NCBI GenBank assembly: GCA_029561955.1
Contig: JAKQWO010000041.1
Location: forward strand, 1-64,000
Length of the DNA stretch: 64,000 bases
Source of the DNA: Candidatus Cloacimonadota bacterium
Lineage (GTDB): Bacteria; Cloacimonadota; Cloacimonadia; Cloacimonadales; Cloacimonadaceae
Direction of reading: 5' to 3'
Both the position numbers and the translations under genes were made by a program. The notes under the pieces were generated by a model that ran no database searches, was not told the origin of the DNA, and saw only the letters and a list, made by a program, of their open reading frames with translations. The first letter of the stretch is position 1. Every line of letters starts with the position of its first letter. Below are positions 54,614-62,941 of the stretch, one piece after another.

Positions 54614-55085
54614 AGGAAAGATAGTACCTTGGGAATGTCTGCAGATCAAGCTGCCTGCCTTCAGGGAGCTGGGCTGGAGGATCGTGTTTACCAATGGCTG
54701 TTTTGATCTGATGCATGCGGGTCATGCACAGTATCTGCAGGCGGCTAAAGCGTTGGGAGACATCCTGATCGTGGGATTGAATTCAGATGAGAGCGTCCGG
54801 CGACTCAAAGGCAACTCACGTCCGATCATCGATCAGGATAACCGTGCCTTTATGTTGGCTGCCTTGTCCAGCGTGAACTACGTATTGATTTTTGAAGAAG
54901 ATACGCCTTTGGAGCTGATCAAGCGCGTGATGCCCAATATCTTGGTAAAAGGCGGAGATTGGGCGGAGGATGAGATCGTGGGTGCGGATATCGTGAAGCA
55001 AAATGGTGGGCAGGTTTACAGTCTGCCGCTGAGGAAAGGGCTGTCTACCAGCATGATTATCGACAAGATTTTGAGGCAAAATTGA
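54606..55085 (+). CDS. rfaE2: D-glycero-beta-D-manno-heptose-1-phosphate adenylyltransferase
   Basis: This enzyme makes ADP-heptose from heptose-1-phosphate and ATP. The 159 residues have the nucleotidyltransferase signature TNGCFDLMHAGHAQYL (HxGH-type), GLNSDESVRRLKG, LVKGGDW and a C-terminal GLSTSMIIDKI. It overlaps rfaE1 by 8 bp. With rfaE1 it reconstitutes the HldE activities and supports an LPS-type outer membrane. Confidence 0.94.
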   Translation: MIRGKIVPWECLQIKLPAFRELGWRIVFTNGCFDLMHAGHAQYLQAAKALGDILIVGLNSDESVRRLKGNSRPIIDQDNRAFMLAALSSVNYVLIFEEDTPLELIKRVMPNILVKGGDWAEDEIVGADIVKQNGGQVYSLPLRKGLSTSMIIDKILRQN

Positions 55086-55510
55086 GCGAAGACAGGCAAA
55101 ACACCGATCTGGGCAAAGTGATTGCGGTATCCGGTTCTACCTATCAGGTAGAGCTGATCCGGGGTGAAGCCTGCGGTGCCTGCTCTTTGAAGGGTTTGTG
55201 CTTTAAAAAGGATGAACCCACCGTGTTTGAGCTGGAAAGCGAGCTGGACTTCAAGGTGGGCGATGTGGTGAGTCTGGAGATCGCTCCTGCGGCCAGAGTG
55301 GCTTCGGCGCTGTTGATCTTCGGTCTGCCGCTGCTCTTGCTCTTGGTGGTCTTTCTCTTGGTGAGGCCGCATTTTAGCGAGATTGTCAGCATCGGGATCA
55401 GTTTTGCGGCTATGGCATTCAGCTTAGTCATTATCCGGTGGGTAGATAAACGCTATGGGAACAGATTGAAAGTAGAAATTGGAGAAGTGCATGATTATCC
55501 ACATGAATGA
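55082..55510 (+). CDS. SoxR-reducing / RseC (MucC)-family membrane protein
   Basis: The 142 residues start at TTG 55082, overlapping the rfaE2 stop as TTGA. The N-terminal soluble part has the four-cysteine pattern CGACSLKGLC (the first two as CxxC) of RseC proteins, with VIAVSGSTYQVELIRGEACGAC ahead of it. Two membrane helices (about 80-100 and 104-122) and a short cytoplasmic tail follow. RseC proteins are tied to Rnf-like redox complexes or sigma-E control; neither partner is in view. Confidence 0.82.
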   Translation: MSEDRQNTDLGKVIAVSGSTYQVELIRGEACGACSLKGLCFKKDEPTVFELESELDFKVGDVVSLEIAPAARVASALLIFGLPLLLLLVVFLLVRPHFSEIVSIGISFAAMAFSLVIIRWVDKRYGNRLKVEIGEVHDYPHE

Positions 55511-55847
55511 GATGGTATTCTATGGTTATCACGGCGTGCATGACGAGGAACGCAGCCTGGGTCAGCGCTTTATCGTAAGCGTAAGACTTCATACAGACCC
55601 CGCCAAGGATGCGGCGATCACTAAGTTGGACGATACGGTGGACTATACCAAGGTCTACGATGACATCCGGGAAATTATGGAGAGCCAGCAGTTTCAGCTT
55701 TTGGAAGTGTGTGCGAATACGCTTGCGGACAAGCTGATAAAGAGTTATCCTTTATTGACCAGAGTTGAACTGAGCATCCAAAAGCCGTCGGTGCCGATCG
55801 TGGGTATCCTGAGCAGCGTGGAGGTAGAGCTGTGCCGCGACCGTTGA
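55491..55847 (+). CDS. folB: dihydroneopterin aldolase
   Basis: This enzyme cleaves dihydroneopterin to 6-hydroxymethyl-dihydropterin in folate synthesis. From the ATG at 55491 it has 118 residues, the usual length: MNEMVFYGYHGVHDEERSLGQRF, DDTVDYTKVYDDI, LLEVCANTLADKL, and VELSIQKPSVPI. An in-frame TTG at 55479 would add only four residues. It overlaps the RseC-like gene by 20 bp and folK by 16 bp. Confidence 0.93.
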   Translation: MIIHMNEMVFYGYHGVHDEERSLGQRFIVSVRLHTDPAKDAAITKLDDTVDYTKVYDDIREIMESQQFQLLEVCANTLADKLIKSYPLLTRVELSIQKPSVPIVGILSSVEVELCRDR

Positions 55848-56314
55848 AGACAGCCTGGCTATGCTTGGGCAGCAATCTGGGACATCCCAGAGAACAGTTG
55901 AGCGAGGCTGCGGCAAGGCTGCAGGCGCAAGGCGTGGAGATAGTTCAGAGCTCAACCATGCAGGATATCAAGCCTTGGGGCAAGACGGATCAGCCGGATT
56001 TTGTGAATCAGGTGCTAAAGGTGAGGACTCCTTTGGGTCCATTTGAGCTTTTGAGCCTGATCCATGAGATAGAAAACGAGATGGGAAGAGTGAGGAAAGA
56101 GCTCTGGGGGCCGCGCATTATCGATATCGACATCCTCTTTTATGAGGATACGATCATGGAAACGCCTCAGCTCACCTTGCCGCATCCCTATCTGCATCTG
56201 CGCCAGTTTTGTCTGGACTTGCTCTGCGAGCTGGAGCCGGACCTGGTGCATCCCGTTTTTAAACAAACTATGAAAGAACTAAATGAAGCATTGAAGCAAA
56301 AGGAGGATAGTTGA
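55832..56314 (+). CDS. folK: 2-amino-4-hydroxy-6-hydroxymethyldihydropteridine diphosphokinase
   Basis: This enzyme adds pyrophosphate to the pterin made by FolB. The 160 residues start at GTG 55832. LCLGSNLGHPREQL, DFVNQVLKV, LLSLIHEIENEMGR and the signature GPRIIDIDILFYED are followed by LPHPYLHLRQF. The gene is interleaved with folB on one side and glmU-like on the other. folP is not in the window. Confidence 0.95.
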   Translation: MPRPLKTAWLCLGSNLGHPREQLSEAAARLQAQGVEIVQSSTMQDIKPWGKTDQPDFVNQVLKVRTPLGPFELLSLIHEIENEMGRVRKELWGPRIIDIDILFYEDTIMETPQLTLPHPYLHLRQFCLDLLCELEPDLVHPVFKQTMKELNEALKQKEDS

Positions 56315-57327
56315 AAAACCTCTCTGCCATCATCTTGGCTGCCGGCAAGGGTAGCAGGATGAAATCAAACAAGGCCAAGGTGACCTTCCCTTTGGCGGGA
56401 AAGTCCATGGTGCAAAGGGTGGTGGATACTGCGTTGAAGGTGGATTGCAGCAAGATCGCCGTCATCGTGGGCTTCCAGAAGCAAAGCGTGATAGATTGCA
56501 TCACACCCGATGAACGCTTGGAGTATGTGGAACAGACGGAGCAATTGGGCACGGGGCATGCCGTGATGTGTGCCAAAGATGCCTTTGAGGGCTTGGATAC
56601 AGACGTGCTGATTCTGTGTGGCGATGTGCCGCTTTTGAGCACTAAAACTCTGGAACATCTGGTGCAAGTCCATCGGGAGAGCGGGGCTTCCTGCACGTTG
56701 CTCACCGCTTTCTTGGATGATGCAGGCAGGTATGGACGCATCCTCAGAGATGAAGATGGCCAGATAACCGGCATCGTGGAGTATAAAGACGCCACCGAGG
56801 CGCAGCGAGCCATCAAGGAATGGAATACCGGCATCTACTGCTTCAATAGCCAGCAGATGTTCGATGCCCTGAGCAAAGTCTCGAATACAAATAAGCAAAA
56901 TGAATACTACCTCACCGATACCCTGGCGCTCTTGCGCGCTGCAGGTAAAAAGGTGAGCTCTATCGTGCTGGAAAACCTCAATGAGGTGACGGGTGTGAAT
57001 TCGCAGGCGCAACTGGCGCAATTGGAAGACGATTTTATCGCTCAGGTGAGAGAAGCTTGGATGCAGGAGGGAGTATTGATGCACCTTCCAGAAACCATCT
57101 ACATCGAGGATGATGTAGTGTTGGAATCGGATGTGGAGATAGGGCCTGGCTGCGTAATTACAGGTAAGAGCTACATCGCTTCCGGCACGAAGATTGGGCC
57201 TATCTGCCTGATCAAAGACAGCCGCATCGGCGCCGGTAGCGTGCTCAAAGGCCAGAATATCCTCGTCAGTGCGCTGCTGGAAGAAGGCAGCAGCATGGGC
57301 TATGCCAAACGCATCGTCAATGACTGA
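56311..57327 (+). CDS. GlmU-like sugar-1-phosphate nucleotidyltransferase, short form
   Basis: The 338 residues start at TTG 56311 behind AGGAGG. The N-terminal nucleotidyltransferase has LAAGKGSRMKSNKAKVTFPL, EQTEQLGTGHAVMCA, CGDVPLL and EVTGVNSQAQLAQLE, all close to GlmU. After residue about 260 only three or four left-handed-helix hexapeptide turns remain and the chain ends in YAKRIVND. About 110-120 residues of the acetyltransferase domain of full-length GlmU are absent, so UTP:GlcNAc-1-phosphate transfer is likely and acetylation is not. The standard PKVLH reads AKVTF here. Confidence 0.83.
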   Translation: MKNLSAIILAAGKGSRMKSNKAKVTFPLAGKSMVQRVVDTALKVDCSKIAVIVGFQKQSVIDCITPDERLEYVEQTEQLGTGHAVMCAKDAFEGLDTDVLILCGDVPLLSTKTLEHLVQVHRESGASCTLLTAFLDDAGRYGRILRDEDGQITGIVEYKDATEAQRAIKEWNTGIYCFNSQQMFDALSKVSNTNKQNEYYLTDTLALLRAAGKKVSSIVLENLNEVTGVNSQAQLAQLEDDFIAQVREAWMQEGVLMHLPETIYIEDDVVLESDVEIGPGCVITGKSYIASGTKIGPICLIKDSRIGAGSVLKGQNILVSALLEEGSSMGYAKRIVND

Positions 57328-57335
57328 GTAAAGAT

Positions 57336-57827
57336 ATGCAGTATCTATATTCACCTTGGCGCATAGACTATATCTTGGGCGAAAAGCCTGAGGATTGCGT
57401 GCTTTGCCGGTTTCGGCAGAGTGAAGCGGATGAAGAAAACCTGATCATCCACCGTGGTAAAACCGCCTACGTGATGCTCAACCGCTACCCTTACAACAAC
57501 GGTCATCTGATGATCGTGCCCTACGAGCACCGGAGCAATCTCAACGATCTGAGCGTCGAGTGCCTCAGCGAGATAATGCAACTGGCGCAGGTGGGTGAGA
57601 GCGTGTTCAAGGAAGTCTACCACTGCGAAGGCATCAACCTGGGCATGAACTTAGGCAAAGCAGCGGGTGCGGGGATAGATGCACACCTGCATCTGCACAT
57701 CGTTCCCAGATGGATGGGAGATCACAACTTCATGAGCGTGATCGGCGGTCAGAGGGTGATCCCTGAGTCGTTTGAGCAGAGCTATCTGCGCTTGAGTAAA
57801 TCCTTTAAGGAAAGGATCGCCAAATGA
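57336..57827 (+). CDS. HIT-family hydrolase/transferase
   Basis: The 163-residue protein has the histidine triad as HLHLHIVPRW, CVLCRFRQSEADEENLIIHRGKTAYVMLNRYPYNNGHLMI at the N-terminus, and MNLGKAAGAGI. The opening CxxC is typical of the bacterial HIT group close to Ap4A phosphorylase and FHIT. It hydrolyses or transfers nucleoside phosphates, but the substrate is unknown. It lies 8 bp after the GlmU-like gene. Confidence 0.9.
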   Translation: MQYLYSPWRIDYILGEKPEDCVLCRFRQSEADEENLIIHRGKTAYVMLNRYPYNNGHLMIVPYEHRSNLNDLSVECLSEIMQLAQVGESVFKEVYHCEGINLGMNLGKAAGAGIDAHLHLHIVPRWMGDHNFMSVIGGQRVIPESFEQSYLRLSKSFKERIAK

Positions 57828-58279
57828 TGGAACAGACTGAGACCAAACGCAAAAATATCCTCCTCTGGGTGCTCTTTGGCTTGTTGGTGGTGACGGCGGT
57901 GCTGGTGACTTTGATCAATTTTGGCATCATCAGGATCAAGGGGGACAGGCAGGATCCGGAGGCGTCCCTGCCGGCGATCAAGGTGATCGTCGCCAACGGA
58001 TGTGGCTACGAAAATCTGGCTACGGAGTACAGCACCTTCATCGGTGATCTAAACATCGATGTGGTGCGGCGTATAGACATGCCCAACCCGATCTATGACC
58101 AGAGCATCATCGTGATGCAGATTGAGGACGAACAGGATCTGATGAGGCTGAAAAAGATGACCGGCATTCAGCTCCATACGGTTGCCATTAAAGAAGATGC
58201 AGACGCCCAATTCATCATCATCTTGGGGCGTGATATATCAACAATTGAGAAAGACAAAGGAGGAAGATTTGGCAGATAA
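57824..58279 (+). CDS. membrane-anchored LytR C-terminal-domain protein
   Basis: The 151 residues begin with a charged stretch and one membrane helix (about 13-34). A LytR_C-type domain follows with the diagnostic IKVIVANGCGYENLATEYSTFI and a strand ending QFIIILGRDIS. There is no LytR-CpsA-Psr catalytic domain. Family members in Gram-negative bacteria often sit beside rsfS, as here. It overlaps the HIT gene by 4 bp and rsfS by 11 bp. Confidence 0.8.
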   Translation: MMEQTETKRKNILLWVLFGLLVVTAVLVTLINFGIIRIKGDRQDPEASLPAIKVIVANGCGYENLATEYSTFIGDLNIDVVRRIDMPNPIYDQSIIVMQIEDEQDLMRLKKMTGIQLHTVAIKEDADAQFIIILGRDISTIEKDKGGRFGR

Positions 58280-58622
58280 CGCCAAACTGACAGCCATCCT
58301 GGAATGGCTTAAGGAAAAGAACGCTCTCAACATCAGCACCTACGATGTGAGCAAGACAAGTGGCTACACGGATGTGATCATCGTGTGTGAAGGCCAGGCA
58401 GACCTTCACAACCAAGCCATAGCCAACCATCTACTGACCAAGGCTCGAGAGAACGGCATGAAAGTGATCAGCAAAGAGGGGATCGAGCATGGACACTGGA
58501 TTTTGATAGATGTGGCGGACGTGGTCGTGCATATCTTTTTGAATCAGACACGCCGTTACTATGACATTGACGAACTATTTGCCAAGGTGAGAGACCTCGA
58601 TCCGGAAGGGATAACAAAATGA
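58269..58622 (+). CDS. rsfS: ribosomal silencing factor RsfS
   Basis: RsfS binds L14 of the large subunit and blocks joining under starvation. The 117 residues start at TTG 58269, chosen because AAAGGAGGA (58256-58264) lies just before it. The longer frame from 58182 runs through the neighbouring gene. The family pattern is clear: ISTYDVSKTSGYTDVIIVCEG, HNQAIANHLL, EHGHWILIDVADVVVHIFLNQTRRYYDIDELF. It overlaps argS by 4 bp. Confidence 0.93.
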   Translation: MADNAKLTAILEWLKEKNALNISTYDVSKTSGYTDVIIVCEGQADLHNQAIANHLLTKARENGMKVISKEGIEHGHWILIDVADVVVHIFLNQTRRYYDIDELFAKVRDLDPEGITK

Positions 58623-60271
58623 TTAAAACGATTATCAAAGAACAAGTTAGGCATGCCCTGAAGACCTGCGGCTTTAAGGTGGGTAGAGATTTTACAGTGG
58701 AAGTGCCGCCCAATACAGAATTTGGAGACTACAGCACCAATGCAGCGATGGTGCTCTGCAAGGAAAACAAGAAACCGCCCAAGGTGATGGCGGAGGCCCT
58801 GGTCAAAGAGCTGAAGAAGAACAAGTATTTCAAAAAGCTGAAGATAGACGGCCCCGGCTTTATCAATATCTTCCTGGCGCCTGCCCTTTACCAGAATATC
58901 CTGTGGGAAATCCATGAAAAGGGTGCGGATTATGCGATGAGCGACTATGGCAAAGGCGAGAAGGTGCTGCTGGAATTTGTGAGCGCCAATCCCACCGGCC
59001 CGCTGAACATCGTGAGTGCACGTGCTGCCGCCTTTGGAGACACGCTTTACCGCGTGATGAAGTATGTGGGTTACAACCCCACGCGGGAGTTTTACGTCAA
59101 CGACGCCGGCAACCAGGTGGACATCCTGGCGGAGTCCTTGGAGCTGCGCCTGAGAGAGATTCAAGGCGAGCGCATCGGAGAATTTCCCTTTGAAGCCTAT
59201 CATGGCGAATATGTGAGGCATCTGGCGCATAAACTCAATGCCCAAGAGGGAAACCGGATGTTTATGATGACGGAAAAGGATCGCATGGATCACCTCAAGG
59301 AATTTGCCCTGGGCGAGATTCTGGATATGCAGCGCAGCAGCTTAGATAAGTTTGACGTGGAATTTGAGGCTTGGGTCTCCGAGAAGACTTTGCGCTCGGA
59401 AGGCGTGGTGGAGGAGGTGCTCAGCTACCTCACGGAGGCGGATTGCACCTATGAAAAGGAAGAAGCCATCTGGTTTAAGAGTGAAGAGTATGGGGACGAT
59501 AAAGACCGGGTGCTGATGAAGAGCGATGGCTCCATCACCTACTTCGTGCCGGATTTGGCCTATCACCTCACCAAAATCCAGAGGGGCTACACCACGTTGA
59601 TCGACATCTTCGGGCCGGATCATCACGGCTATGTGCCCAGGCTGAGAGCGGCTTTCAGAGCCCTTGACTATGATGACTCCATGCTGGAAATCATCTACCT
59701 GCAGCAGGTGAACCTGTTTGAATCCGGCGAAAAGGTGAAGATGAGCAAGCGTGCGGGCAAGATCGTGACTATGGATGACCTGATCGGTGAAGTGGGCAAA
59801 GACGCAGCGCGCTATTTCTTCATCGCCCGTAAAGCCAATGCACACTTGAACTTCGATATGGAGCTGGCAAAGCAGAAAAACAATGAAAACCCCGTCTATT
59901 ACTGCCAATATGCGCATGCCAGAATCAGCAGCATTGTCAAGAAAGCACGTAAAGATAAGATGACTCCCAGAAACTACCGTCGTGAGCATGCGCTCAGGCT
60001 GGTCAAACCTGAAGAACACGCCCTGATCGGCAAATTGGCCGAGCTGCCGGAACTGCTCATCCAAGTGGCTGAATACCGTGAGCCACATCGTCTAACCGTC
60101 TGGGCAGAAGACCTTTGCGCCCTCTTCCATCGCTATTACAGCAAGCACAGGGTGGTGGTGGCCAAGAATAAAGACCTCACCCGCGGCCGTCTCTTGCTGA
60201 TGGAGCGTGTGCGCAGCAGCCTGGCTCTGGTCTTCCATCTCATGGGAATCAGTGCACCGGACAAGATGTAA
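58619..60271 (+). CDS. argS: arginyl-tRNA synthetase with atypical HIGH motif
   Basis: The 550-residue class I synthetase has an N-terminal Arg-tRNA additional domain (1-110), EFVSANPTGPLNIVSARAAAFGD where most bacteria have PTGPLHVGHGR-type sequence, FGPDHHGY, and KMSKRAGKIVTMDDLIGEVG. A DALR anticodon-binding domain ends RSSLALVFHLMGISAPDKM. The HIGH box is thus reduced to NIVS while KMSKR is normal. I believe similar variants occur in one ArgRS subgroup, so it should be active. It overlaps rsfS by 4 bp. Confidence 0.95.
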   Translation: MIKTIIKEQVRHALKTCGFKVGRDFTVEVPPNTEFGDYSTNAAMVLCKENKKPPKVMAEALVKELKKNKYFKKLKIDGPGFINIFLAPALYQNILWEIHEKGADYAMSDYGKGEKVLLEFVSANPTGPLNIVSARAAAFGDTLYRVMKYVGYNPTREFYVNDAGNQVDILAESLELRLREIQGERIGEFPFEAYHGEYVRHLAHKLNAQEGNRMFMMTEKDRMDHLKEFALGEILDMQRSSLDKFDVEFEAWVSEKTLRSEGVVEEVLSYLTEADCTYEKEEAIWFKSEEYGDDKDRVLMKSDGSITYFVPDLAYHLTKIQRGYTTLIDIFGPDHHGYVPRLRAAFRALDYDDSMLEIIYLQQVNLFESGEKVKMSKRAGKIVTMDDLIGEVGKDAARYFFIARKANAHLNFDMELAKQKNNENPVYYCQYAHARISSIVKKARKDKMTPRNYRREHALRLVKPEEHALIGKLAELPELLIQVAEYREPHRLTVWAEDLCALFHRYYSKHRVVVAKNKDLTRGRLLLMERVRSSLALVFHLMGISAPDKM

Positions 60272-60275
60272 GAAA

Positions 60276-60719
60276 ATGATCACCTATCGCAGCCTGCAGC
60301 CATCTGACATGAAGCGCATCATGGAGATAGAAGCCAGAGCATTTGTGGATCCGTGGAGTCCTCAGGCTTTTAGACTCACGCGCAGCTATGCCAGTTGGGT
60401 GTGTTTGGAAGACGAGCTTTTGATCGGCTATTGCATCTGCCTGATCGTGGAAGATGAGGCTTCCATCGCCAACATCGCCATTGAGCCAGCTTACCAACAC
60501 AAAGGCTATGGAACGGGGCTGCTTCAGCACTCGCTGGAAGAGCTTAAGATGATGGGCGCCAGAAAGATATATCTGGATGTGAGACGCTCCAATATCGCCG
60601 CCTTGATGCTCTACAGCAAATTTGGCTTCCGGACTATGGGAATCCGCAAGAATTATTATGACACACCGCCGGAGGACGCTCTTGTGATGTGTTGGGAAGA
60701 TACAGATGAGAGAATATGA
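60276..60719 (+). CDS. rimI: ribosomal protein S18 alanine N-acetyltransferase
   Basis: This GNAT enzyme acetylates the N-terminal alanine of S18 or similar targets. From the ATG at 60276 it has 147 residues: YRSLQPSDMKRIMEIEARAF, IANIAIEPAYQHKGYGTGLL with the acetyl-CoA loop, EVR-type YLDVRRSNIAALMLYSKFGF, and GIRKNYYDTP. The longer frame from 60207 overlaps argS and was set aside. It overlaps nadB by 14 bp. Confidence 0.9.
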   Translation: MITYRSLQPSDMKRIMEIEARAFVDPWSPQAFRLTRSYASWVCLEDELLIGYCICLIVEDEASIANIAIEPAYQHKGYGTGLLQHSLEELKMMGARKIYLDVRRSNIAALMLYSKFGFRTMGIRKNYYDTPPEDALVMCWEDTDERI

Positions 60720-62304
60720 CTTTTTGGTGCTGGGCAGCGGGATCAGCGGTCTGGTCTTTGCGCTGCAGGCCTCCAAGCGTGGCCGCGTGGCAGTGATCAC
60801 CAAGCAGAGCTTGAATGATTGCAATACAGACTACGCTCAAGGTGGCATTGCAGCCGTCTTGGACATCACGGATTCCTTTGAAAAGCACTGCGAAGATACC
60901 TATATCGCCGGCGCCGAGCTGGGCAAGAAGGAAGTGATCCGCAAGGTCATCACCGAAGGCCCAGGCTTGATCCAATATCTGATCGACATCGGCACCGACT
61001 TCACCAAGCGCAATCCCAGCTACGACAACCGCTTGGAAAACCTGTCCCTCACGCGGGAAGGCGGTCATTCACACCGCCGCGTGGCTTATTATGGTGATTC
61101 CACCGGACATCAGATCATGCAGGCGCTGATCCGAAACTGTCAGGAAAACCCCAATATAGACATCTATGAAAACTATCTGGCCATAGACCTGATCACCCAA
61201 CACCATGTGGTACAAGACCATGGCTTTGTGCCGGGCATCTCTTGCTGGGGTGCTTATGTGATGGATCAAGCCACGCTGGAAGTGCATATCTTCAAGGCAC
61301 GCAAGACCATGCTGGCTACCGGCGGTGCGGCGCAGATCTATGCGCACAATACCAATCCGAGCGTTGCCACAGGAGACGGCATGGCGATGGCACGCTTGGC
61401 GGGAGCAAGGCTGGCCAATATGGAGTTTGTCCAGTTTCATCCCACCGCTTTCTGGCAGCCGGCGGGCAATGGATTTTTGATCACCGAAGCCTTGAGAGGC
61501 GAAGGCGCTGTGCTTAAGCTCACCGACGGCAGCACCTTTATGGAAAACTACCATCCGCTGGGCAATCTGGCGCCCAGGGACATCGTTTCCCGCGCCATGG
61601 ACTTGGAGATGAAGCGCCGAGGCGCAAGATACTGCCTCTTGGATGCCACGCAGATCCCGGCGGAGAAGCTCAAAGGACACTTCCGCTACATCGACTCCAA
61701 ACTCAGTAAATGCGGCATTGATTTTACCAAAGACCCCATCCCCGTGGCACCCGCAGCTCACTATTTCTGCGGCGGCGTGCTTGCCACCGTGGATGGGCTA
61801 ACAGACATCCGCAACCTCTTTGCTGCGGGTGAAGTTGCCTGCAGTGGCTTGCATGGAGCTAACCGCCTGGCTTCCAATTCTTTGCTTGAAGCTTTGGTCA
61901 TGGCCTGGCTGGCAGCAGAACACCCCTCCATGGACGAAGATGTGTTCTTCCCCTCCATCCCGGAATGGAAGCAGATGGACGACTTCTACGAAAACGAGTG
62001 GGTGATCATCTCGCACAACCGTGAGATCATCGGCACGATCATGGACGGCTACGTGGGCATCCGCCGCTCGCGTCGTTTGCTCAAATATGCGCTCTCCAGG
62101 CTGGAAAACATCTACAACGAAATCAACAACTTCTACCAGCACAACAGCGTCCGGGCTGCGGTGGTGGAGACACGTAACATGGCCATCATCGCCATCGCTG
62201 TGATCCGCAGTGCGCTCTCTCGCAAAGAGAGCCGTGGAGCCCACTATTTGGTGGATAGACCTGAGCGTGATGATTCCCGCTATCAGACGGACACGATTAT
62301 CTAA
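60706..62304 (+). CDS. nadB: L-aspartate oxidase
   Basis: NadB oxidises aspartate to iminoaspartate, the first step of NAD synthesis, with FAD. The 532 residues begin with VLGSGISGLVFALQAS (FAD-binding), then AQGGIAAVLD, the REGGHSHRR active-site segment, QFHPTAFW, LITEALRGEGAVL, and DIVSRAMDLEM, with AAGEVACSGLHGANRLASNSLLEAL near the C-terminal flavin site. In an anaerobe the re-oxidant would be fumarate rather than oxygen. nadA and nadC are not in the window. Confidence 0.95.
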   Translation: MREYDFLVLGSGISGLVFALQASKRGRVAVITKQSLNDCNTDYAQGGIAAVLDITDSFEKHCEDTYIAGAELGKKEVIRKVITEGPGLIQYLIDIGTDFTKRNPSYDNRLENLSLTREGGHSHRRVAYYGDSTGHQIMQALIRNCQENPNIDIYENYLAIDLITQHHVVQDHGFVPGISCWGAYVMDQATLEVHIFKARKTMLATGGAAQIYAHNTNPSVATGDGMAMARLAGARLANMEFVQFHPTAFWQPAGNGFLITEALRGEGAVLKLTDGSTFMENYHPLGNLAPRDIVSRAMDLEMKRRGARYCLLDATQIPAEKLKGHFRYIDSKLSKCGIDFTKDPIPVAPAAHYFCGGVLATVDGLTDIRNLFAAGEVACSGLHGANRLASNSLLEALVMAWLAAEHPSMDEDVFFPSIPEWKQMDDFYENEWVIISHNREIIGTIMDGYVGIRRSRRLLKYALSRLENIYNEINNFYQHNSVRAAVVETRNMAIIAIAVIRSALSRKESRGAHYLVDRPERDDSRYQTDTII

Positions 62305-62316
62305 AAGGAGTGTGAG

Positions 62317-62940
62317 GTGAAAGGCATATTCATCACATTTGAAGGCGTCGAGGGCAGCGGTAAAAGCACGCAGATCAGGCTCTTGGAGAAGTATCTGCAA
62401 AAGCAAGGGATTGACCACTTCATCACGCGGGAACCGGGTGGCCCTCCCATCAGCGAAGCCATCCGCAAGCTGCTCTTAGACGTCAACAATTCCGAGATGG
62501 TTCCCGAGACGGAGCTGCTGCTCTATTTAGCCAGCAGAGCGCAACACACCGCCCAGTGGATCATCCCCGCCCTGGAGCAGGGCAAGATCGTGATCTGTGA
62601 TCGTTACACAGATTCCAGCCTCGCCTATCAAGGTGCAGGTAGAAGGCTATCTGCCAATGTGATCAATGTGTTGACGAGCTTTGCCACGCGCAATCTCAAG
62701 CCGGATATCACCTTCCTTTTGGATATAGACGTGGAGGTCGGGCAGGCGAGGATCCAAAACCGCAAGCTGGACAGGCTGGAAAAAGAAAGCCTCAATTTTC
62801 ACATGCAGGTGCGCCAGGAGTTTCTCAGACTGGCCAAACAGCATCAAGACAGATATATTATCATTGACGGCAGCCGTGGAGTGCAGGAAATCCATGAGCT
62901 GATTGTAGAACATATGAAGACCCATATCAGGAGTTTGTAA
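62317..62940 (+). CDS. tmk: thymidylate kinase
   Basis: This enzyme phosphorylates dTMP to dTDP. The 207 residues start at GTG 62317 behind AAAAGGAGTG. The P-loop is FEGVEGSGKSTQIRLLE. TREPGGPPISEAIRKLLLD, CDRYTDSSLAYQGAGRRL and FLLDIDVEVGQARI follow, with a lid near LDRLEKESLNFHMQVRQEFLRLA. The length and motif order are normal. Confidence 0.96.
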   Translation: MKGIFITFEGVEGSGKSTQIRLLEKYLQKQGIDHFITREPGGPPISEAIRKLLLDVNNSEMVPETELLLYLASRAQHTAQWIIPALEQGKIVICDRYTDSSLAYQGAGRRLSANVINVLTSFATRNLKPDITFLLDIDVEVGQARIQNRKLDRLEKESLNFHMQVRQEFLRLAKQHQDRYIIIDGSRGVQEIHELIVEHMKTHIRSL

Positions 62941-62941
62941 A

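Noticed and set aside
57328-57335. Frameshift explaining the short GlmU-like protein
   Set aside because: Only 8 bp separate it from the well-defined HIT gene, so the missing acetyltransferase domain is not hidden in another frame downstream.
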